5,838 bases of DNA from Cellvibrionales bacterium UBA1969 (lineage in GTDB: Bacteria; Pseudomonadota; Gammaproteobacteria; Pseudomonadales; UBA7434), in contig DDDX01000045.1 in the NCBI GenBank assembly GCA_002339085.1, forward strand, positions 22,786-28,623. Reading direction: 5' to 3'. The notes beneath the pieces are model-generated. The model ran no database searches and was not told the origin of the DNA. It worked only from the letters and a program-made list of their open reading frames with translations. Each line of letters opens with the position of its first letter. The stretch's first letter is position 1. The position numbers and the translations under genes were made by a program. Shown one piece after another: positions 1 through 5,176 of the stretch.

Positions 1-44
1 GAGCCTTGACCGGGGAAGATAAAAGCCATTTTATTGGAATTCAT
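1..44 (-). CDS. fabD: Malonyl-CoA:ACP transacylase, N-terminal 14 codons only (runs off the left edge)
   Basis: The last bases of the window on the minus strand encode MNSNKMAFIFPGQG followed by the start of a Ser codon. The FxFPGQGS motif is the N-terminal signature of FabD, which transfers malonyl from CoA to acyl carrier protein for fatty acid synthesis in the cytoplasm. The first ATG (44-42) is chosen because AAGGAG lies at 54-49, 4 nt upstream; the internal ATG at codon 6 is too far from it. The gene starts 27 nt after the plsX stop with no terminator between them, so it should be co-transcribed with plsX. Only the first 14 residues are visible. The identification rests on this motif and on the gene order, which is standard for plsX-fabD. 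Confidence 0.85.
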   Translation of the reverse strand, partial: MNSNKMAFIFPGQG

Positions 45-71
45 AGTACTCCTTAACGTCACAATACAGTA

Positions 72-1088
72 TCAACTGAGTTGCTTCATCATCTTTTGAG
101 TCAATTCGCCCTGCTCGAGAATAATCGCTTTTTCAATAGCCGCTTGAAAAGCGATAGCATCACTAGCCCCATGACTTTTGATCACAGTGCGCCTTAAGCC
201 TAATAAAACCGCACCGTTAAAGCGAGCAGTCTGCATTGCTTGAAGCAATCGCTCCGAAGGTCCCTCAACGCCGCTTGATTGGCGTGGATTCTCTGATAAT
301 GCCTGCTGAGCGTAACTACGAATATAATCAGCCGTCCCCTCGCATGCCTTTAATGCAATATTACCAGTGAAACCGTCACACACAACCACATCACAATCAT
401 CCATTAATAATTGATTAGCCTCAATCAAACCAGCAAAGTCCATCGAGGCATCATCGGCACACAGCGCTACCGCATCAGTGACCGCTTGATTACCCTTACC
501 CGACTCAACACCAATACTTAAAGCACGAACTTTCGGTTTCTGACCAAGGCGTTGGTCAAGCGGATAGAGACTGCTCACTAAACCACAACCCATTCGAGCA
601 AACTGATGCAGCTGGCTAGCAGTGCAGTCAACATTGGCACCGACATCTAACAAATAGCTTGGGTGATTAAGGTTGGGAAGTTGAGCGCAAATAGCCACAG
701 TTCTTACATCTTCAAAGGTACCACAGCAATGCCGTGCTAGACCGATCAAAGCACCAGTGTTGCCACTGCTGACACAGGCATCGACTTCATCAGCCGCGAG
801 AGCCCGTAACGCTAAAAACATAGAGGATTCACCTCGCTCGCGTAACACCTTTGCTGGCTTATCGGCCATATTGACCTGAGACTCTGCATGGCGAATCTGT
901 AAACGTTGTCTTAATAAGGGATTGGCAAGTATCCGCTCAGCGCTATCTAGGGCCTTGTTGATAGCGGTTTCATGGCCAAAAAGATGGACTTTAGTAATAT
1001 CTGGATAAGCCTCTAAAACCGCCAGAGTCGCAGGGATCGTCGCAGTTAAACCGCAATCTCCCCCCATGGCGTCTATGGCTATTTTCAT
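72..1088 (-). CDS. plsX: Phosphate acyltransferase PlsX (acyl-ACP:phosphate transacylase)
   Basis: PlsX makes acyl-phosphate from acyl-ACP and inorganic phosphate. PlsY then uses acyl-phosphate to acylate glycerol-3-phosphate, the first step of phospholipid synthesis; PlsX is a peripheral membrane enzyme. The 338-residue product has the family landmarks in order: DAMGGD (6-11), SSGNTGAL (107-114), LDVGANVDC (147-155), CDGFTGN (237-243) and NGAVLLGLRRTVIKSHGA (291-308). Length is normal. The usual NIGEE-like segment reads SIGVESGKGN here, a mild divergence. The ATG at 1088 is chosen because it gives the typical MKIAIDAMGGD start; a TTG four codons upstream (1100) is possible but has no better ribosome site. 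No clear Shine-Dalgarno precedes either start. It lies third in the yceD-rpmF-plsX-fabD operon, downstream of a probable attenuator. Confidence 0.97.
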   Translation of the reverse strand: MKIAIDAMGGDCGLTATIPATLAVLEAYPDITKVHLFGHETAINKALDSAERILANPLLRQRLQIRHAESQVNMADKPAKVLRERGESSMFLALRALAADEVDACVSSGNTGALIGLARHCCGTFEDVRTVAICAQLPNLNHPSYLLDVGANVDCTASQLHQFARMGCGLVSSLYPLDQRLGQKPKVRALSIGVESGKGNQAVTDAVALCADDASMDFAGLIEANQLLMDDCDVVVCDGFTGNIALKACEGTADYIRSYAQQALSENPRQSSGVEGPSERLLQAMQTARFNGAVLLGLRRTVIKSHGASDAIAFQAAIEKAIILEQGELTQKMMKQLS

Positions 1089-1108
1089 CGGCTTTAGCAA
1101 TGGTAGTT

Positions 1109-1165
1109 AAAAACAAAAAAGCTCCGTTTAAAAATGCTTAATGTTGAATTAAGCTGTGGAGCTTT
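1109..1165 (-). terminator. Hairpin with U-tract between rpmF and plsX (probable attenuator)
   Basis: Reading the minus strand, AAAGCTCC (1165-1158) pairs perfectly with GGAGCTTT (1125-1118), followed directly by TTTGTTTTT (1117-1109). Inside the loop a second perfect stem, GCTTAA (1154-1149) with TTAAGC (1141-1136), closes a 7-nt loop. The inner stem would bring the outer arms together. Position after rpmF and before plsX suggests partial termination that lowers plsX-fabD expression relative to the ribosomal protein. The outer stem is modest (8 bp, 4 of them G-C), so complete termination is unlikely. A TATAAA at 1172-1167 could be a weak internal promoter whose transcript would lack part of the first arm, but its -35 match is poor. 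Confidence 0.55.
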
Positions 1166-1210
1166 GTTTATAGAAATGATGATGAACTTTGAACAGAAGT
1201 CGTATATATC

Positions 1211-1393
1211 CTATCCATCAGAACCGGTGTCAACGACTTTCTTACCTCGATAAAAGCCTTCACTAGTTACGTGATGACGACGATGCTTCTCGCCACTGCT
1301 TTCATCGACAGATAATACACCTTTAACAAGGCTATCATGAGAACGGCGTTGCCCTCTTCTAGAACGCGTTACTTTACTCTTTTGAACTGCCAT
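1211..1393 (-). CDS. rpmF: 50S ribosomal protein L32 (bL32), cysteine-free form
   Basis: The 60-residue basic protein begins MAVQKSKVTRSRRGQRRSHD and continues with SVDESSGEKHRRHHVTSEGFYRGKKV, which matches bL32 along its whole length. bL32 is a component of the large ribosomal subunit. There is no cysteine, so this is the form without a zinc ribbon, as in E. coli. The C-terminus (VDTGSDG) is slightly longer than in E. coli. The ATG is supported by AGGAG 8 nt upstream, and that site lies inside the last codons of yceD, so translation of the two genes is likely coupled. The gene is second in the leftward operon. Confidence 0.97.
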   Translation of the reverse strand: MAVQKSKVTRSRRGQRRSHDSLVKGVLSVDESSGEKHRRHHVTSEGFYRGKKVVDTGSDG

Positions 1394-1398
1394 TTCGC

Positions 1399-1932
1399 TT
1401 ACTCCTGACCGCCTTTGGTCGTTAATGTTTTCAGCACCGCAAAAGGATTTTCTAAGCCTCTTGCTGCTCGTCGTTCAATGCCTTCATGCTCGACAAATGA
1501 TACTTCATCGGCTAACACCTTGGGGTGCAATGCCACCACCGGCAAACTCAATAAAATCTCTTCTTCTAACATATGATCAATATTCAACAAACCTTCGTCT
1601 AACACGATAGGTTCATGTGATCGAATACAACTACGGGCCTCTTCATCGTGGGCGACCACCGTAAGTGTCGTAGCAATCTTAAGCGGCACCGTGACCGGCT
1701 CTAAACAACGCTGGCACGTTAAATCTACAGCTCCGTGGATCTCAACCCCAATAATCATCTTGTTGGATTCGTCCATACCAAAGTGCAATTCTGCCTCTAA
1801 GTTAGCAGAAATTTGATGGACGACTTCAACTACCCTGGGTAAGCGCGCATCAGCAACAAAACCACTCAGCTTTGCCCCACTTTCGACAAGTTTTCTCACT
1901 GTGACTTGCTGTGGGAGCTGTTGATTGGGCAT
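1399..1932 (-). CDS. yceD: YceD/DUF177 family protein, linked to 23S rRNA accumulation
   Basis: The 177-residue acidic protein carries the DUF177 signature: VDLTCQRCLEPV with the CxxC pair at 73-76, EEEILLSLPVVALH at 123-136, and the C-terminal NPFAVLKTL at 162-170. The family sits immediately upstream of rpmF in most bacteria. In E. coli and plants it has been linked to accumulation of 23S rRNA, but its biochemical role is not settled. The E. coli protein has another Cys just after the LPVV motif; here that region (LHPKVLADEV) has none, so a second metal ligand is not evident. The ATG at 1932 has no Shine-Dalgarno; a promoter is placed so that the mRNA would begin only about 3 nt upstream. 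It is the first gene of the operon, and its coding end holds the rpmF ribosome site. Confidence 0.93.
   Translation of the reverse strand: MPNQQLPQQVTVRKLVESGAKLSGFVADARLPRVVEVVHQISANLEAELHFGMDESNKMIIGVEIHGAVDLTCQRCLEPVTVPLKIATTLTVVAHDEEARSCIRSHEPIVLDEGLLNIDHMLEEEILLSLPVVALHPKVLADEVSFVEHEGIERRAARGLENPFAVLKTLTTKGGQE
1401..1406 (-). promoter_or_regulatory. rpmF ribosome binding site embedded in the yceD 3' end
   Basis: On the minus strand AGGAGT (1406-1401) spans the final Gln and Glu codons and the first base of the TAA stop of yceD, 7 nt before the rpmF ATG. Ribosomes ending yceD would sit on or next to the rpmF start, and the two genes are only 5 nt apart. This is the strongest Shine-Dalgarno in the operon and fixes the rpmF start. 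Confidence 0.8.
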
Positions 1933-1934
1933 AA

Positions 1935-1971
1935 TCGCGGCATTCTATAGGCATTACAGGCATGTCGTCAA
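1935..1971 (-). promoter_or_regulatory. Sigma-70-type promoter for yceD-rpmF-plsX-fabD, predicted near-leaderless start
   Basis: Reading the minus strand: TTGACG (1971-1966, 5 of 6 to consensus), an 18-nt spacer, then TAGAAT (1947-1942, 5 of 6). The alternative -10 TATAGA (1949-1944) gives a 16-nt spacer. After TAGAAT comes GCCGCG and then A1935, the likely first base, leaving AUU before the yceD AUG. The G/C-only discriminator is typical of promoters under ppGpp/DksA stringent control, which would suit a ribosomal protein operon. The start point and the control are inferred. Confidence 0.65.
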
Positions 1972-2081
1972 TTTCATTTTGCTGGATTAGTAGCATAAAA
2001 ACCGCGGATTTAGGCCAATTCTCAGCTAATTTACGAGATACAAGCTCGTCGGCTTAAAAAAGGACCCTTTGGAGAAAAAAT

Positions 2082-2690
2082 ATGCGCATTGTATTAGGCT
2101 CGAGCTCACGCTATCGAGCAGAGCTGCTGAAACGAATTATCCCAAACTTTAGCACTGATTCACCCGATATTGATGAGAGTCCTGCCACGATCGAGACGGG
2201 CCGTCAGTTGGCCTTGAGATTGGCCTGCGAGAAAGCCGAGAAAGTGGCAAGTCGCTCGACCGATTCATTGGTCATCGCCTGTGATCAAGTGGCCTGCTTA
2301 GCACCCGATGGACCGAATGAAATCCAACTAGGCAAGCCCGGTTCACTTGCTGCAGCTGAGCAACATTTGACTCAATGCAGCGGCAAAACAGTCCATTATC
2401 TCACTGCTTGCTGCCTAATTGACACCCAAAAAGGCGACAAACAGCTGTTTGAGGATGAATACCGGCTGCATTTTCGTTCGCTAAGCTCTGAACAGATTGA
2501 CCGGTACCTTCGCCTTGAGAAACCGTTTGACTGTGCCGGCGCCATTAAATCTGAGGGCCTTGGCGTAACTTTAATCGATAGGTATGAAGGCAATGACCCA
2601 AGCAGCTTAGTTGGACTGCCGCTGATCAAACTTAGCCAAGCGCTTGAAAATATGGGCTTTAATCTGCTAAAAAACTATGCTGGCGAATAA
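2082..2690 (+). CDS. yceF: Maf family nucleotide pyrophosphatase, YceF type (7-methyl-GTP pyrophosphatase-like)
   Basis: Maf proteins hydrolyse nucleoside triphosphates to monophosphate and pyrophosphate, and are thought to remove modified or non-canonical nucleotides in the cytoplasm. The 202-residue product has the N-terminal LGSSSRYRAELL loop (5-16), DIDE (29-32), the catalytic-base region ACDQVA (66-71, Asp68), LGKPG (83-87), SGKTVHYLTA (100-109), KPFDCAGAIKSEGLG (147-161) and GNDPSSLVGLPL (170-181). The DQ, FDCAG and GLPL context matches the YceF branch, whose E. coli member acts on m7GTP, rather than the YhdE (dTTP/UTP) branch; the substrate is inferred. The ATG is supported by GGAG (2071-2074) 7 nt upstream. 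It is divergent from yceD with 149 nt between. I see no convincing promoter there for maf; a 5-bp hairpin (2033-2037 with 2045-2049) lies in the leader. Confidence 0.93.
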   Translation: MRIVLGSSSRYRAELLKRIIPNFSTDSPDIDESPATIETGRQLALRLACEKAEKVASRSTDSLVIACDQVACLAPDGPNEIQLGKPGSLAAAEQHLTQCSGKTVHYLTACCLIDTQKGDKQLFEDEYRLHFRSLSSEQIDRYLRLEKPFDCAGAIKSEGLGVTLIDRYEGNDPSSLVGLPLIKLSQALENMGFNLLKNYAGE

Positions 2691-2699
2691 ACATTTATC

Positions 2700-2714
2700 T
2701 TTACCTATCTTTAC
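2700..2714 (-). promoter_or_regulatory. Perfect CpxR-type box (GTAAA-N5-GTAAA)
   Basis: The plus strand reads TTTAC-CTATC-TTTAC, i.e. GTAAA-GATAG-GTAAA on the minus strand, an exact match to the described E. coli CpxR consensus. The repeat extends to 9 bp: TATCTTTAC at 2696-2704 and again at 2706-2714, a 10-bp period or one helical turn, as expected for an OmpR-family dimer on direct repeats. It begins 10 nt after the maf stop, about 340 bp upstream of a cpxR-like gene whose DNA-binding helix region resembles E. coli CpxR. Binding is inferred. Confidence 0.65.
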
Positions 2715-2737
2715 ACAGTTTGGCACCACATTAACAT
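2710..2737 (+). promoter_or_regulatory. Candidate CpxR-controlled promoter downstream of maf
   Basis: TTTACA (2710-2715, 5 of 6 to the -35 consensus) is followed after 16 nt by TAACAT (2732-2737, 4 of 6). The -35 is formed by the second half of the CpxR-type box, an arrangement seen when OmpR-family regulators activate at the -35. The predicted start is about 2743-2745. An alternative -10, GATAAT (2747-2752, 5 of 6), lacks a good -35 at normal spacing but would also place the box upstream. Either way transcription runs into the terminator at 2857-2881 and not directly into cpxR. Confidence 0.4.
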
Positions 2738-2742
2738 CCAAA

Positions 2743-2881
2743 TGCTGATAATGAACTCATACGGTTCTGTTATGACTCCAGCATAGTTAAGCCGTCAAGA
2801 TATTAATCGCTCCATTCTCCGGAAAATAGCACCTGGTTCAATTGTCACACTCACATAAACCCGCCTCGGCGGGTTTTTTTT
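2743..2881 (+). ncRNA. Candidate small RNA between maf and cpxR, possibly Cpx-controlled
   Basis: I do not recognise a known RNA family here. The case is structural. A candidate promoter overlapping a CpxR-type box predicts a 5' end near 2743. Almost exactly there a long imperfect hairpin begins: ATGCTG (2742-2747) pairs with CAGCAT (2779-2784), ATAAT with GTTAT (one G-U) and GAAC with GTTC, with small bulges and a 7-nt loop. A mostly unpaired stretch follows (about 2785-2856) with a pyrimidine-rich CTCCATTCTCC (2811-2821 region) that could pair with GGAG-type ribosome sites. The RNA would end in a strong intrinsic terminator. The only ATG-started frame (2742-2786, 14 codons) has no ribosome site. 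The alternative is that this is simply the 3' UTR of maf, from which a stable 3' fragment could still be released. Confidence 0.4.
2857..2881 (+). terminator. Strong intrinsic terminator
   Basis: AAACCCGC (2857-2864) pairs with GCGGGTTT (2869-2876) around a CTCG tetraloop, with a run of eight T at 2874-2881. The stem is 8 bp including five G-C pairs. The minus-strand reading has only three T after the stem, so it works mainly rightward. It lies 166 nt after the maf stop and about 60 nt before the predicted cpxR start of transcription, so it isolates cpxRA from upstream readthrough. Confidence 0.92.
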
Positions 2882-2902
2882 GCTTGCAAATCATACAGTT
2901 TT

Positions 2903-2935
2903 AACGTCAACGTTTTTAGTCAAGCAGTCTATAAT
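2903..2935 (+). promoter_or_regulatory. cpxRA promoter, good -10 and weak -35
   Basis: TATAAT (2930-2935) is a perfect -10. The hexamer 17 nt upstream, TCAACG (2907-2912), matches -35 at only three positions, which suggests dependence on an activator. That -35 area is itself a short palindrome, AACGT-CA-ACGTT (2903-2914), and GTTTTA-like elements repeat at 2898 and 2912. The predicted start is about 2942, giving a leader of nearly 100 nt before the chosen cpxR ATG. It is the only clear promoter between the terminator and cpxR. Confidence 0.6.
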
Positions 2936-2952
2936 AACCATTACTAAAAACG
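2911..2952. repeat. Perfect 10-bp inverted repeat around the cpxR -10 and start of transcription
   Basis: CGTTTTTAGT (2911-2920) is the exact reverse complement of ACTAAAAACG (2943-2952), with 22 bp between. The arms are 32 bp apart, about three helical turns, and they straddle the TATAAT and the predicted start. If transcription starts near 2942 only the right arm is transcribed, so a DNA operator is more likely than an RNA hairpin. It does not match GTAAA-N5-GTAAA, so another regulator, or a second mode of autoregulation, would have to bind. Confidence 0.6.
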
Positions 2953-3039
2953 GATTATTCAGGCAAATATTTTTTTAAACCAATGTTAGATCGCCGAAGC
3001 GCCATCACTCTCAAACCGGTCACCGCTTTAGGAACAGTC

Positions 3040-3756
3040 ATGACTTACCATATTCTAATTATCGATGATGACACTGAACTTTGCGAATTACTTAGCGAGT
3101 ACTTAAGCCATGAGAATCTCCAGATCACTTTGATCCATGATGGGCTTGAAGCCATAAATCATTTACAGACTCAATATAAAGACAACAAAGAGTATGACGC
3201 AATCGTTCTCGATTTTATGTTACCTGGCTTACAAGGCTTAGATATTTTACAACGCATGCGGCAGTTTTCGTCCACACCCGTACTGATGCTAACCGCTAGA
3301 GGCGACGATATTGACCGCATTGTTGGCCTTGAATCAGGTGCCGATGATTACTTGCCTAAACCATGTAACCCTAGAGAGTTGCTCGCTAGACTCAGAGCGA
3401 TCCTAAGACGAACCGAAACAAACCCCATCGTCCAATCGTCGAAAACGGTCTTTGAGGTACATGGCATCCGGCTTGATAGCGGGAATCGGCATGTGAGCAT
3501 TGATGATGAAACTATGAGCCTCACCAGCGCTGAGTTCAATACCCTGCTCACTCTGATTGAACGAACCGGACAAGTAGTCACTAAAGAAGAGTTAACTGAG
3601 CTCGCATTAAATAGAAAACACACCCGCTATGATCGCAGCATTGATGTGCATATTAGCAGTATTAGAAAAAAGATTGCCGTTTATCGAGACCAGCTTGAAT
3701 TAATAAAGACGGTGCGCGGCTCGGGCTATATTCTCATCAAGGACATAGGCACTTAG
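3040..3756 (+). CDS. cpxR: CpxR-like OmpR-family response regulator
   Basis: This is a cytoplasmic DNA-binding regulator phosphorylated by its partner kinase. From ATG 3040 the product has 238 residues. The receiver domain shows the acidic patch DDD (9-11), phospho-acceptor Asp58 in IVLDFMLPG, Thr85 in MLTARG and Lys107 in LPKP. The C-terminal winged helix (about 135-234) contains LTSAEFNTLLTLIERTGQVV, RYDRSIDVHISSIRKKI and TVRGSGYIL, which track E. coli CpxR closely. The residue after LPKP is Cys where E. coli has Phe. ATG 3040 is preferred over the in-frame ATG at 2983 because AGGAA (3030-3034) lies 5 nt upstream and the product then begins like other receivers (MTYHILIIDDD). cpxA follows after 76 nt. 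CpxR-type and inverted-repeat sites upstream suggest autoregulation. RstA is a more distant alternative. Confidence 0.9.
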   Translation: MTYHILIIDDDTELCELLSEYLSHENLQITLIHDGLEAINHLQTQYKDNKEYDAIVLDFMLPGLQGLDILQRMRQFSSTPVLMLTARGDDIDRIVGLESGADDYLPKPCNPRELLARLRAILRRTETNPIVQSSKTVFEVHGIRLDSGNRHVSIDDETMSLTSAEFNTLLTLIERTGQVVTKEELTELALNRKHTRYDRSIDVHISSIRKKIAVYRDQLELIKTVRGSGYILIKDIGT

Positions 3757-3832
3757 ATCGTTATTAACTGGCAATCTCGCGCTTCTACTTGCAAGATTGA
3801 GACAAACCAATGGGGAATAGGTAGCACTCAAA

Positions 3833-5176
3833 ATGCTTAGCTTGTATTGGAAAATATTTATTGGTTTTTGGTTTTCAAGCTTAATTTTAGGCAGTGGCGG
3901 CGTATTTTTAACGCATCGCTTAAACCAACAAAGCCCCAGCGATTTACAAGGCTTAGCGCCGGTGAAAATTATCGATCGATCAGTTTTTATTGCACGACGT
4001 CTGCCTGAAGAAATCGATGCATGGCAACGCCAACTAGCAGAAAATGATATCCAACTATTTGTTCTACATACCGAAAAAAGCCCTCTGAGCCAACCACTAT
4101 TCAGCCCTGAAATAAACGCCTTATTTGCGGCGCTGGATGAGAGCCATTACAGCAATGAAACCAGCTTAACGAGGCTAAGAATAGCCCGTAAAGAGCGTTC
4201 CATCAACGGCCAGGAAATTAAATTTGTTCTGGATATGCCAAGTCCCAACGTATTTAAAGCCCGCGAAATATTGAGTAGCGCCGGTACCCAGCTAGTGCTT
4301 GGCTTGTTAATCAGTGCTTTGGTCTGCTATATCCTAGCCCGCTATCTCACTCGCAATATCGAACAACTAAGTATAGCCGCACGAGCACTCGCGAGAGGCG
4401 ACTTAAGCGCTCGCGCACGCTTATCAAACTTGAGTAGAAATGATGAACTGTCAAATCTGGGGCATGATTTTAATCAAATGGCGACAGCACTTGAAACAAG
4501 TAAAGAAAATCAAAATCGATTAATTAGAGACATCTCGCATGAATTACGCTCACCACTGGCACGACTACAAATTGCTTTAGAAATTGCCCGTCGAAAAACC
4601 AATAGTGATGAGCTCAATCGTATTGACAGAGAATCGCAACGGCTTAACGAATTAATCGGCCAGCTATTAGCGATGCCTGATGATGACGCCCCACTGACCG
4701 ATACCGTCGACATAGTTGAATTGATGAATTCAATTATTGAAGACTGCACGATTGAAGCCGAAGTCAAGCAAGTCAAACTCTTATTAGAAACTGATTACCA
4801 TGAAGCCTTAGTGGCAGCCACGGTAAAACAACTCCATAGCGCATTTGAAAATATTATTCGCAATGCCATTCAGTACACTCGTAACGACAGCCAAGTGAAA
4901 GTCATCATCTCAACTCAGCCAGGACACGATGCGGTAATAGCTGTTGGTATTATTGACCAAGGACCCGGGGTGCCAGAACAAGATATCGGACATATATTTG
5001 AACCGTTTTATCGCGTCGATCGAGCACGCAATCGAAATACCGGCGGCTATGGCATTGGCCTTGCCATTGTTCAACGCGTGATTACGCGACATGCGGGCCA
5101 AGTAAAAGCCAATAATGCCGATGATGGCCTGTGCGTCAATGTGACGCTGCCAGCACTCGCTATCGGGGATGATTAA
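3833..5176 (+). CDS. cpxA: CpxA-like envelope-stress sensor histidine kinase
   Basis: This is an inner-membrane kinase predicted to phosphorylate the adjacent CpxR-like regulator. The 447-residue product has a first membrane helix (about 8-26), a periplasmic sensor region (about 28-150) with no cysteine, a second helix (about 152-170), a HAMP domain (about 170-225), and the dimerisation domain with phospho-acceptor His236 in RDISHELRSPLARLQ. The ATPase domain shows the N box (ENIIRNAIQY, Asn344), D box (DQGPGV, 375-380), F box (IFEPFYRVD, 388-396) and G box (GGYGIGLAI, 404-412). All catalytic motifs are intact. SHELRSPLxRLQ and FYRxDxARxRxxGGxGxGLAIV are typical of the CpxA branch. The periplasmic part is divergent, so the signal sensed cannot be read. 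ATG 3833 is the first possible start, with a stop three codons upstream of it in frame; its ribosome site is weak. No terminator is seen after it. Confidence 0.9.
   Translation: MLSLYWKIFIGFWFSSLILGSGGVFLTHRLNQQSPSDLQGLAPVKIIDRSVFIARRLPEEIDAWQRQLAENDIQLFVLHTEKSPLSQPLFSPEINALFAALDESHYSNETSLTRLRIARKERSINGQEIKFVLDMPSPNVFKAREILSSAGTQLVLGLLISALVCYILARYLTRNIEQLSIAARALARGDLSARARLSNLSRNDELSNLGHDFNQMATALETSKENQNRLIRDISHELRSPLARLQIALEIARRKTNSDELNRIDRESQRLNELIGQLLAMPDDDAPLTDTVDIVELMNSIIEDCTIEAEVKQVKLLLETDYHEALVAATVKQLHSAFENIIRNAIQYTRNDSQVKVIISTQPGHDAVIAVGIIDQGPGVPEQDIGHIFEPFYRVDRARNRNTGGYGIGLAIVQRVITRHAGQVKANNADDGLCVNVTLPALAIGDD

Noticed and set aside
1089..1100. TTG start adding four residues to PlsX
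   Set aside because: It is no better placed for a ribosome site, and the ATG at 1088 gives the usual family N-terminus.
1425..1610. Rightward 61-codon frame opposite yceD, and similar frames opposite maf, cpxR, cpxA and sppA
   Set aside because: They lie entirely antisense to well-identified genes, lack ribosome sites and show no recognisable motifs.
1973..2081. Promoter for the Maf-like gene
   Set aside because: CATAAA (1994-1999) and GATACA (2037-2042) have no acceptable -35 at normal spacing, so I could not support a call.
2742..2786. A 14-codon open frame (MLIMNSYGSVMTPA) inside the candidate RNA
   Set aside because: It has no ribosome site, is very short, and its bases are mostly explained by the hairpin arms. 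A leaderless start at 2742 cannot be excluded but is unsupported.
2983..3039. Upstream in-frame ATG adding 19 residues to the CpxR-like protein
   Set aside because: There is no Shine-Dalgarno before it, and the extra residues are unlike any receiver N-terminus. ATG 3040 has AGGAA at good spacing and the canonical start.
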